Both the position numbers and the translations under genes were made by a program. Shown here piece by piece: positions 1 to 7,730 of a DNA stretch of 64,000 nt (position 1 is the first letter of the stretch; each line of letters opens with the position of its first letter). Under the pieces are notes generated by a model. It ran no database searches, was not told the origin of the DNA, and saw nothing but the letters and a program-made list of their open reading frames with translations. The DNA comes from Caulobacter segnis (GTDB lineage Bacteria; Pseudomonadota; Alphaproteobacteria; Caulobacterales; Caulobacteraceae): contig NZ_CP082923.1 in assembly GCF_019931575.1 (NCBI RefSeq), forward strand, positions 3,534,001-3,598,000. The letters run 5' to 3'.

Positions 1-2685
1 CCGCGCGCTGGCCCGTTCCAGGTTCTTGAACTGGCCGCCCCACTCCAGCCACGAGCCCGGCGCCGGCCGGACCTCGCGCGCCACGGCGGCCTGCGCCTCG
101 GCGACGAAGCCGCCGAGGTCGCGGCCCCGGACGTTGGCCTGAACCACGATCCGGCGCTTGCCGTTCTCGCGGCTGACTTGGTTGGGTCCCTCGGCGGTGT
201 CGAAGCGGGCGATGCTGGATAGCGGGATGGCCGCCGAGGCGCCGCCGTCGGCGCTTTCGGAGACCACGGGCAACTGGCCCATGGCGGCCGGATCGGCGCG
301 CAGGGCGTCGTCCAGGCGCACCACCACGTCGAAGCGGCGGTCGCCTTCCAGGATATGGCCGGCCTCGCGGCCGCCCAGGCCGATCTCCAGGGCGTCGGCC
401 GCGTCGCTGGCGTGGACGCCGAGGGCGGCGGCGGCCGTGCGGTCGACGCTGGCGGTGATCGTCGGCTGGCCCGAGATCTGTTCGACCTTGACGTCAGCCG
501 CGCCGGGAACCTTGCGCAGCGCAGCCGCGATCTGGTCGGCGGTCCGGCTCATGACCGCGAAGTCGTCGCCATAGACCTTGACCGCCACGCCCGAGCGCAC
601 CCCCGCGATCAGCTCGTTGAAGCGCATCTGGATCGGCTGGGTGAACTCGTAGGCGTTGCCGATCAGCTTGCTGAGATCATCCTCCAGGCGCTCGACCAGC
701 TCGGCCTTCGACAGGTTCGGATCGGGCCAGTCCTTGCGGGGCTTCAGGATCACGAAGGTGTCCGAGGCGCTGGGCGGCATCGGGTCCGAGGCGATCTCGG
801 CCGTGCCGGTGCGGGTGAAGACCAGAGCCACCTCGGGCTGGGCCGAGAGCACCTTCTCGACCTCGAACTGCATGGCCTGGCTTTCCTCCAGCGAGATTGA
901 GGGCACACGGCTGGCCTGGACCAGCAGGTCGCCCTCGTCCAGCGTCGGGGCAAATTCCCGGCCCAAGGCGAAGAAGGCGACGACACCGATCACGAGGGCC
1001 AGCCCCGCCCCGGCCGCCACCGCCGCCGGCCGGGCGACGGCGGCCCGCAGCAGCGGCTCGAAGCGTGTCCGCACGGCCTTCATGGCGCGGGTCTCGCCGT
1101 GGCCTCCATTGGCGTCTTGGGGCTCGCGCACCACCAGGGCGGTGAAGGCCGGAACCAGGGTCAGGGATAGGACGAACGCCCCGGCCAGGGCGAACATCAC
1201 CGTAGCGGCCATGGGCGTGAACATCTTGCCCTCGACGCCCTCGAAGGCCAGCAGGGGGGCATAGACCAGCAGGATAATCGCCTGGCCGAAGGCGGCGGGG
1301 CGGGCCATCTCCTTGGCGGCCTCGGCGGCGATCGACAGGCGCTCGCCGGCGGTAAGGGCGCGGCCCTCGGCCTCGCGGCGTAACGCCAGGCGGCCCAGGG
1401 TGTTTTCGATGACCACCACCGCGCCGTCGACGATCAGGCCGAAGTCCAGCGCTCCCAGGCTCATCAGGTTGCCGCTAATGTCGAACCGGCGCATGGCGAT
1501 GGCCGCGATCAGGAACGACAGCGGGATGACCAGCGCCGTGATCAAGGCGGCGCGGAAGTTCCCCAGGGCGAGGAACAGCACCACGATGACCAGCAGGGCG
1601 CCGACCGTCAGGTTGTGCTCGACGGTGCGGATGGTCGCATCGACCAGGCGGGTGCGGTCCAGCACCGGCTTGACCGTCACGTCGGGCGGCAGGCTGGCCC
1701 CGATGGTCTTCAGCCGTTCATCGACGCGGGCGGCGACGGTGCGGCTGTTCTCGCCGACCAGCATCAGGGCCGTGCCGATCACCACCTCGCGGCCGTTCTC
1801 GCTGGCCGAGCCCAGGCGCGGGGCGCGGCCGATCGCGACCGTGGCGACGTCCGAGACCTTGACGATCGCGCCGGCCCGCCGGCCGATCGGCGTGTCGGCC
1901 AGCTCGGCCAGGCTTTTGACCCGGGCGTCGGTGCGGACGATATAGGCCTCGCCGCCGCGCTGGACATAACCCGCCCCGGCGATCCGGTTGGAATGCTCCA
2001 GGGCCTCGACCAGCTGCGGCAGGCTGATGCCCCGCGCAGCCAGCTTGGCCGGGTCCGGATGGACGGCGTACTCCTTGACGTAGCCGCCCAACACGTCGAC
2101 GCCCGCGACGCCGGCGACCGTCTTCAGCTGCGGGGCGACGATCCAGTCCTGCACCGTTCGCAGATAGGTGGCCTTCTCGATGTCGGTGCGCAGGGTCTCG
2201 CCTTCGGGCGTGACATAGACCGCGCCGGGACGCGCGGCCGCGCCCTTGAACTCGACGGTCCAGATATAGACCTCGCCCAGACCGGTGACCGGCGGCCCCA
2301 TGCTGGGCTCCAGCCCGTCGGGCAGCTTGGCGCGCGCGGCCTGCAGCCGCTCGTTGATCAGGGCGCGGGCGAAGTAGAGATCGGTCTTGTCGGTGAAGAC
2401 GGCGGTGATCTGCGAGAAGCCGTGCCGCGACAGCGAGCGGGTCTCCACCAGCCCCGGCGCGCCGGCCAGGGCCGTCTCCAGCGGGAAGGTGACCTGTCGC
2501 TCGACCTCCTCGGGGCCGAGGGCGGGGGCGATGGTGTTGATCTGCACCTGGCGGTTGGTGATGTCGGGCGTGACGTCGATCGGCAGGCGCGACAGTTGCT
2601 GCAGGCCGAACGCCAGCAGCGCCACGGCCAGCAGGACGACGATCCAGCGATGGCGGACCGAGAGGTCGATGAGACGGTTCAGCAC
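1..2685 (-). CDS. czcA: CzcA-type heavy-metal efflux RND pump (3' end outside window)
   Basis: Inner-membrane proton-driven RND transporter that exports divalent metal cations together with CzcB and CzcC. Translation from a GTG at 2685 gives 895 codons that run off the left edge in frame; family members are about 1030-1060 residues, so roughly 150 C-terminal residues are missing. An N-terminal membrane helix (RHRWIVVLLAVALL) is followed by a porter domain and the membrane motif DFGLIVDGAVVVIEN at residues 414-428. That motif is the Co/Zn/Cd (HME-RND) type and differs from the copper/silver CusA form. The GTG lies 2 nt after the czcB stop, so translation is probably coupled. GTG is chosen because no ATG precedes the conserved start. 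The exact metal cannot be read from the sequence. Confidence 0.93.
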   Translation of the reverse strand, partial: MLNRLIDLSVRHRWIVVLLAVALLAFGLQQLSRLPIDVTPDITNRQVQINTIAPALGPEEVERQVTFPLETALAGAPGLVETRSLSRHGFSQITAVFTDKTDLYFARALINERLQAARAKLPDGLEPSMGPPVTGLGEVYIWTVEFKGAAARPGAVYVTPEGETLRTDIEKATYLRTVQDWIVAPQLKTVAGVAGVDVLGGYVKEYAVHPDPAKLAARGISLPQLVEALEHSNRIAGAGYVQRGGEAYIVRTDARVKSLAELADTPIGRRAGAIVKVSDVATVAIGRAPRLGSASENGREVVIGTALMLVGENSRTVAARVDERLKTIGASLPPDVTVKPVLDRTRLVDATIRTVEHNLTVGALLVIVVLFLALGNFRAALITALVIPLSFLIAAIAMRRFDISGNLMSLGALDFGLIVDGAVVVIENTLGRLALRREAEGRALTAGERLSIAAEAAKEMARPAAFGQAIILLVYAPLLAFEGVEGKMFTPMAATVMFALAGAFVLSLTLVPAFTALVVREPQDANGGHGETRAMKAVRTRFEPLLRAAVARPAAVAAGAGLALVIGVVAFFALGREFAPTLDEGDLLVQASRVPSISLEESQAMQFEVEKVLSAQPEVALVFTRTGTAEIASDPMPPSASDTFVILKPRKDWPDPNLSKAELVERLEDDLSKLIGNAYEFTQPIQMRFNELIAGVRSGVAVKVYGDDFAVMSRTADQIAAALRKVPGAADVKVEQISGQPTITASVDRTAAAALGVHASDAADALEIGLGGREAGHILEGDRRFDVVVRLDDALRADPAAMGQLPVVSESADGGASAAIPLSSIARFDTAEGPNQVSRENGKRRIVVQANVRGRDLGGFVAEAQAAVAREVRPAPGSWLEWGGQFKNLERASAR

Positions 2686-2687
2686 GG

Positions 2688-3836
2688 TCAGTCCTCGTGT
2701 CCCGCTTCGCCCTTGCCGAGCTCGGCTTTCAGGCGGAAGGCCCCCTTGCCGGCGAGGGTCTCCCCGCCGTTCAGGCCCTTGAGGATCTCGACGGATCCAG
2801 CGGCGGTGCGGCCGGTCACCACGGACGTGGCGCGGAAGCCCTTGGGCTCGGCGACGAACACCACCGAGCGGCCTTCCAGGGTCTGGACGGCTTCGGATGG
2901 GACGGTCAGGCCGCCCTCCCCCTTGGCCAGGACCACGCGCGCCGAGACGATCGCGCCGATCTGCGGCGCGGGCCCGGTGGGCTTGGCGCGAACGACCGCC
3001 GCGCCGGCGCCGAGAGCGCTGGGAGCGACGGCGATGATGCGCGCGCCGGCTTGTCCACCGTCGGGCCGTTGGACCGCGATGAGGTCGCCGACATGGATCG
3101 CGTCGGCCGAGGCCGGCGGCGCGTCGAGGACGTACTCGACCTGCGCCTGGTCGGCGATCTCGGCGACAAGGCCGCCCTGGGTCAGGAAGCCGCCGACGCG
3201 GGCGTCCATCCTCGTGACGACCCCGGCGATCGGCGCGCGCAGGACCGCGACGCCACCGGCGCTGGGCGCGCCCTGGGCGGCGACCTGGGCGCGGGCGGCG
3301 CGCAGCTCGGCCTGGGCCTTGTCGGCGGCGGCCTGGCTGGCTTCCCAGTCCTGACGGGCGACGACCCCGGCCTCGAACAGGCGGCGGTCGCGGGCGGCGG
3401 CCGCCCGGGCGGCGCGCGCGCCGGCCTCGGCGGCGTCGACACTGGCCCTGGCGCCCGCCCCTTCGGCGCTGCGCAGGGTGGCGATCGCGCCGCCGGCCGC
3501 CACGCGGTCGCCGGCGGCGACATGCACGCGCTCGACCGTCCCCGACACCGGCGCGCCCAGGGCGGCCGAGGCGTTGGCGGCCAGGGCGACGCGGCCGGGC
3601 AGGACGAGTTCCGAACCGCCGCCGCGCCCAACCGGAACGGTCAGCACGCCGGCCTTGGCGGCGTCGGCGGCGCCGAGGGCCACGAAGCCCTCCTCGTGCG
3701 GCGGCGCTTCCTTCTCGCCGTGGTCGGGGGCCTGCGCCGGAGCCTTGTCGGTCAAGCGGCCGACGCCGTAGCCTAGGCCCAGAGCGGCCGTCAGCGCGGT
3801 CGCCGCGCCAGCCAGAATCCATGTGCGATTGGTCAT
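2688..3836 (-). CDS. czcB: CzcB-type periplasmic adaptor (membrane fusion protein)
   Basis: Periplasmic adaptor linking CzcA to the outer-membrane channel. The 382-residue product starts with an uncleaved membrane anchor (WILAGAATALTAALGLGYGV) followed by a His/Glu-containing stretch (DHGEKEAPPHEEG) that could touch metal. Next come the barrel-sandwich hybrid halves flanking an Ala-rich coiled-coil hairpin (about residues 140-200) and beta-barrel domains. The ATG at 3836 overlaps the czcC stop (ATGA). A longer upstream reading frame exists but overlaps czcC and lacks a membrane start. Second gene of the czcCBA order, typical of metal efflux systems. Confidence 0.92.
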   Translation of the reverse strand: MTNRTWILAGAATALTAALGLGYGVGRLTDKAPAQAPDHGEKEAPPHEEGFVALGAADAAKAGVLTVPVGRGGGSELVLPGRVALAANASAALGAPVSGTVERVHVAAGDRVAAGGAIATLRSAEGAGARASVDAAEAGARAARAAAARDRRLFEAGVVARQDWEASQAAADKAQAELRAARAQVAAQGAPSAGGVAVLRAPIAGVVTRMDARVGGFLTQGGLVAEIADQAQVEYVLDAPPASADAIHVGDLIAVQRPDGGQAGARIIAVAPSALGAGAAVVRAKPTGPAPQIGAIVSARVVLAKGEGGLTVPSEAVQTLEGRSVVFVAEPKGFRATSVVTGRTAAGSVEILKGLNGGETLAGKGAFRLKAELGKGEAGHED

Positions 3837-5068
3837 GGGGCGTCCCCGAAAGCGATCTGTCCGTTGGCCTGGGCGAGATCCGCCGAGGCCTTGGCGCGCG
3901 CCAGGCGCGCCTCGATGTTGCGTTGGCGGGCGGCGACCAGGTCTCGCCGCGCGGAAAGGAGCTCGATCAGCGGCAGCTTGCCGGCCTCGTAGCCCAGGCG
4001 CGCCAGGCGATAGGCCTCGCGCGCGGCGGCCTCGCCCTCCCGGGCGGCGGACGCGGCGCGATCGGCCGCCTTGGCCTCGCCCTCGGCGCTGCGACGGTCG
4101 GCGACCGCATCGGCCTGGGCCATGGCTAGGCGCGCTCGCGCGGCGTCGGCGTCGGCTTGAGCCGACCGCACCGCGCCCCGATTGCGGTCGAACAGCGGCA
4201 GAGGCAGCGAGACGCCGGCCACGGCGGCCGTGGCGTCGTCGCCGGCCAGCCGGCGAAGGCCGAAGTTGACGGTCACGTCCGGCGCGGCGCGGCGGCGCTC
4301 CAAGTCCAGCTTGCGCGCGGCGACCTGCTGTTCGGCCTCCGCGACGGCGACCGTCGGAGCTTGCGCGACGGATCCCGATGCGCGCCACGCCTGGTCCAGC
4401 ACGCCGGGCGTCACGGCGGTGAAGGTCCGATCGCCGCCGGTCAAGGCCGCCAGGCGGGCCAGGGCCGCGCCCTGCTCGGCCTCGGCGCGCGCGAGCTCGG
4501 CCTGCGCCGCCGAGACCGCCGCCCTGGCCTGCAGGGCGCGCAGCTCGGCCTCCTTGCCATTGTCGACCAGCAGTCGCGCGGCGCGGGCGTCGGCCTCGGC
4601 CAGGTCGACGCTGTCCTTGGCGACGCTCAGCCGCTCGCCCGCCGCCTCGGCGGCGGCGTAGGCCTCCACCAGGTCGTGGGCGAAGGCGACACGACCCAGG
4701 CCGGCGCGGGATCTGGCGGTGTCGACCTCGGCCCGTGCCGTGGCGACGCGCGCGCCGCGCTTGCCGCCCAGTTCCAGGGTTTGCCCGACCGACAACGTGG
4801 TCTCGGCGCTCTGGAAGTCACGATAGGGGCCGTCGCCGCCGACGTTCTCGACCTGCAGGCCCAAGATCGGGTTAGGGCGAGCGCGGGCCTGCTGGGCGCG
4901 GCCCTCGGCGGCGCGCGTCTCGGCCTCGCCGACGATCAGGCGCGGGGCGGCGGCCTCGCGCAGCAGGGTTTCTAGCGGCGGCGCGGTCTGGGCCGCGGCC
5001 GCGCCATACAGCGCGCCGCAGGCGGCGGACGCCAGGGCCGCGCGCAGCGGCCATCGGGTCGATGACAT
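3833..5068 (-). CDS. czcC: CzcC-type outer-membrane efflux channel
   Basis: TolC-like outer-membrane factor of the tripartite metal pump. The 411-residue protein has a cleavable signal peptide (ALASAACGALYGAAAAQ), then two long Ala/Arg/Glu-rich coiled-coil repeats characteristic of the family, including SVGQTLELGGKRGARV after the first beta-region. Length is normal for CzcC (about 400-420). Its stop overlaps the czcB start by 4 nt. The gene lies 51 bp downstream of a small Cys/His-rich secreted protein, probably co-transcribed. Confidence 0.9.
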   Translation of the reverse strand: MSSTRWPLRAALASAACGALYGAAAAQTAPPLETLLREAAAPRLIVGEAETRAAEGRAQQARARPNPILGLQVENVGGDGPYRDFQSAETTLSVGQTLELGGKRGARVATARAEVDTARSRAGLGRVAFAHDLVEAYAAAEAAGERLSVAKDSVDLAEADARAARLLVDNGKEAELRALQARAAVSAAQAELARAEAEQGAALARLAALTGGDRTFTAVTPGVLDQAWRASGSVAQAPTVAVAEAEQQVAARKLDLERRRAAPDVTVNFGLRRLAGDDATAAVAGVSLPLPLFDRNRGAVRSAQADADAARARLAMAQADAVADRRSAEGEAKAADRAASAAREGEAAAREAYRLARLGYEAGKLPLIELLSARRDLVAARQRNIEARLARAKASADLAQANGQIAFGDAP

Positions 5069-5119
5069 GAAGATTCCTCGCGATGATGGGACGACGGCGC
5101 GCGAAAGGCGCGCGGGTCG

Positions 5120-5491
5120 TCAGGCGCGAGGCGGTCGGTCGATAGCGGAAAGCGGGCGCGAGGCCAGGGCGCGCCCCGGAGCCGGAGCGACCTTGGCCGC
5201 CTTGGGGGCCGGCGCGACGACAGCCCCGATGGGCGCGACGAACAGCGAGCCGGCATGGTGACAGTGACCGCCCACGCAGCAGGCCGCCTTGCATGGCGCG
5301 CCGTCTTCTCGCTGGTCGGTGTGGACCGTCTGGACGGCGCTGGCGCTCGCCGGCGCGACCGTGTCCTCGATGCAGAGGCAGGCGGCCAAGCCGGTCGTGG
5401 GCGCGATCACGAGCAGCGCCAGGACGCAGGCGGCCAGAAGGCCTCCCAGGTTCCGCCAGCATGTCGTCATCCGTCGCATGGCGGCTGTCAT
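5120..5491 (-). CDS. Small Cys/His-rich secreted or membrane-anchored protein upstream of czcCBA
   Basis: Function not recognised. The 123-residue product has a hydrophobic N-terminal segment (GGLLAACVLALLVIAPTTGLA) followed by cysteines at 38, 40, 67, 71, 72 and 77 and a His cluster (GGHCHHAG, 76-79), then an Ala/Pro-rich tail. Cys and His spacing of this kind suits metal binding in the periplasm. It is the first gene of the same-strand run leading into czcC, so a metal-sensing or metal-chaperone role is inferred from context. Alternative starts exist at the next ATGs (residues 5 and 8); the first is used here. Confidence 0.65.
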   Translation of the reverse strand: MTAAMRRMTTCWRNLGGLLAACVLALLVIAPTTGLAACLCIEDTVAPASASAVQTVHTDQREDGAPCKAACCVGGHCHHAGSLFVAPIGAVVAPAPKAAKVAPAPGRALASRPLSAIDRPPRA

Positions 5492-5539
5492 AGCCGCGAG
5501 CGATCCAGTTGAGAACGCGTTACATAATCACATCGACCG

Positions 5540-6577
5540 CTAGCGGACTTCGAAGACCACCACCCGCGCGGGCTCGACGGCGTTGAAATTGTCGTCGGCG
5601 AACAGCACCAGCGTGCGTCGCCCGGCCAGGTCGCGGCCCCAGGCCATCGCCTCCAGATTGGCCCCCGCGCCGGGCAGGCGATCGAAATTGACCAGCAGGC
5701 GCTTGGACAGGACCCGGGGCGCGGGTCCGTCGATCAGGCTGGCGCGCCCGGCGACGTCCTCGCCCCCGCTAACGTCGACCAGATAGAGCCGGCAGTGGAA
5801 CGCAAAGCGCCCCTGCCCGTCCTCGACGCCCGAGCGCTCCAGCACCAGCAGCCGGCGGTCGTCGACGGTCAGTATCTCGCTGATTCCGTTGTCGCCCCGC
5901 CGCGCGGGCGCGGCCTGGATCGGGTCCAGGCGATAGGCGTACTGCGCCGAGACGCGGCCCTGGCGATCCAGCCGGGTGATCCGCGTCAGGCCGCCCTGGG
6001 CGATGGTGCTGACCGGCCCATCCGAAACCAGCGGCGCCTCCATCGCCAGCCACAACCCGCGGCCGTCGGGCGAGAAGCTCAAGGCCTCGAAGGTCAGGTT
6101 CGGCCGCGCGCCCGTCGGCGTGAAGCGGAAGGCCGGCGGCGTCGGGATGGTCCCTCTCGCCGCGCCGTCGCGCCCCATCCATCGCACAGCCGGATCGAAG
6201 CCGCGCGCGACGTCGCCCTCCGTCGCCCAGACGAGGTCGCCGCTCCGGGGATCGATCCGCAAGGCCTCGGCGTCGGGACGCTCGCCCTCGGCCGCCGAGA
6301 AGGTCGCCCTGTCCTGGCGACGCAGCGGGACCTGCCCCGTCAGCCGTAGCCCCTTCACGCCCGTGGCGTCGTAGTCCAGCCGGCCGACGAAGAAGCGCGC
6401 GAGCGCCTTGTCCGAACGGTCGTCGGAGATCATCAGCCAGTCGCCGGTCCGGCGGTCGTAGTCGACGCCCGAGACGCCGCCGAACGGCGCGCCGTCGACG
6501 CTCATGTCCTTGGGCAGGTCGAGCGTCCCGACCAGCTTCAGGGCCAGCGCCAGGCCGAGGGCGGCAGCCCAATTCAC
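5540..6577 (-). CDS. Esterase-like / phytase-like beta-propeller protein
   Basis: 345 residues resembling the 'esterase-like activity of phytase' family. It has a beta-propeller fold with the typical GVSGVDYDRRTGDWLMISDD opening, an internal LTFEALSFSPDGRGLWLAME block and a C-terminal NLEAMAWG...LFADDNF block. The start MNWAAALGLALALKLVG may serve as a short signal peptide. The gene begins 10 bp after the stop of the LacI-family regulator, so the two probably share a transcript. Substrate unknown; a periplasmic phosphoesterase acting on nucleotides before nucleoside uptake would fit the context but is only inference. Confidence 0.75.
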   Translation of the reverse strand: MNWAAALGLALALKLVGTLDLPKDMSVDGAPFGGVSGVDYDRRTGDWLMISDDRSDKALARFFVGRLDYDATGVKGLRLTGQVPLRRQDRATFSAAEGERPDAEALRIDPRSGDLVWATEGDVARGFDPAVRWMGRDGAARGTIPTPPAFRFTPTGARPNLTFEALSFSPDGRGLWLAMEAPLVSDGPVSTIAQGGLTRITRLDRQGRVSAQYAYRLDPIQAAPARRGDNGISEILTVDDRRLLVLERSGVEDGQGRFAFHCRLYLVDVSGGEDVAGRASLIDGPAPRVLSKRLLVNFDRLPGAGANLEAMAWGRDLAGRRTLVLFADDNFNAVEPARVVVFEVR

Positions 6578-6587
6578 CGAAGGACGC

Positions 6588-7601
6588 TCACTTCAGGACG
6601 CGCACGGACTCGCGCTCGACCAGCTCGACATTGAACACCACCCGGCGACGCGGCTCGGCCCGCGCGCCCATGCGGCGGATCAGGGTCTCGACGGCGGCGG
6701 CGGCCATGTCCTCGACAGGCATGTCGATGGTCGTGAGAGCCGGCGTGTGCAGTTGAGCCCAGGGGATGTCATCGAAGCCGACCACCGAGACGTCGCGCGG
6801 CACGGACAGGCCCATCGACCGAATGTGGCGCATGGCCCCGATGGCGATCAGGTCGGCGCCGGCGATCACCGCCGTGGCGGCGCGGCGCTCCAGGGCCTCA
6901 GTGACGGGGGGCTCCAGGTCCAGCGAGAAGGCGTTGTGGACGTGCCAGGTCAGTTTGGCGCGCTCACGGATTGTGGCGATGGCCCCCTCGGCGCGCTGGC
7001 GGGCGCTGGAGGCCGCGTGGGGACCAGAGATCACCCCGATGTTCACATGACCCGCCGCGATCAGGTGCTCGGCGGCCAGGCGCCCGCCCTCGGCGTAGTC
7101 GGCCTGGATGACGTCATAGCCCGGCAGGTTGCGGTCCAGCACCACGGTCGGCACGCCTTCGATCAGCTTGCCCACCGGGCCGTCGTCGGCGATCGGGAAC
7201 CAGATCACCCCGTCGACGCCATGGTCGACCAGCAGGCTGACCGCCCGTTGTTCGGCTTCCGCCGAGCCCTCGGTATCGGTCAGGAAGACGCTGTAGCCGT
7301 GGGCCCGCGCGGCCTGGATCACTACCTGGGCCAGGCTGGGGAAGAACGGGTTGGTCAGGTCCGGCAGGATCAGGCCGATGGCCCCGGTTTTGCCGGTCTT
7401 CATGGCCTTGGCGCTCTGGTTGGGCCGGTAGCCCAGCTCGGCGGCGACCTTCAGGATGTGCTCGCGCGTGGCCTCGCCCACCGAGCCCGCGCCGTTGATC
7501 GCGTAGGAGGCGCTGGCCAGCGACACGCCGGCGGCCTTGGCGACCTCCTTCAGGGTCGCCCTGCGGGGCGGATCGGTCGTCGGCGGGTCGGACTTGGCCA
7601 T
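6588..7601 (-). CDS. LacI-family repressor, probable nucleoside regulator
   Basis: 337-residue LacI/PurR-type repressor. The helix-turn-helix is at residues 15-38 (TLKEVAKAAGVSLASASYAI), followed by the hinge helix region (YRPNQSAKAMKTGKTGAIGL) and a periplasmic-binding-protein-like effector domain (LPDLTNPFFPSL, VVGFDDIPWAQL). It lies beside genes for nucleoside uptake and catabolism. A perfect inverted repeat (CGTGAAA-GG-TTTCACG) sits 26-41 bp upstream of its start. The same half-sites recur in perfect form at 10149, 10330 and 13668, so autorepression and control of the whole regulon are inferred. The effector is not visible; a nucleoside is likely. Confidence 0.88.
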   Translation of the reverse strand: MAKSDPPTTDPPRRATLKEVAKAAGVSLASASYAINGAGSVGEATREHILKVAAELGYRPNQSAKAMKTGKTGAIGLILPDLTNPFFPSLAQVVIQAARAHGYSVFLTDTEGSAEAEQRAVSLLVDHGVDGVIWFPIADDGPVGKLIEGVPTVVLDRNLPGYDVIQADYAEGGRLAAEHLIAAGHVNIGVISGPHAASSARQRAEGAIATIRERAKLTWHVHNAFSLDLEPPVTEALERRAATAVIAGADLIAIGAMRHIRSMGLSVPRDVSVVGFDDIPWAQLHTPALTTIDMPVEDMAAAAVETLIRRMGARAEPRRRVVFNVELVERESVRVLK

Positions 7602-7626
7602 GCGGGATTCCGTTGCTCGCCCTGGA

Positions 7627-7642
7627 CGTGAAAGGTTTCACG
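7627..7642. promoter_or_regulatory. LacI-type operator upstream of the repressor gene
   Basis: CGTGAAA-GG-TTTCACG: perfect 7-bp arms around a 2-bp centre. It shares TGAAA/TTTCA half-sites with the three perfect TGAAACGTTTCA sites further along. A TTGACG hexamer, a good Caulobacter -35, lies directly upstream on the minus strand (7653-7648), so a bound repressor would block its own promoter. The centre is GG and not CG, which may weaken binding. Confidence 0.6.
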
Positions 7643-7730
7643 ACGGGCGTCAAGGAAGGGATCGGGGCGGATCCGGAGACCCGCCCCGCGAGAGGCGCCG
7701 AACAAGGGGGGACGACGCCCCGCGTCTGGA

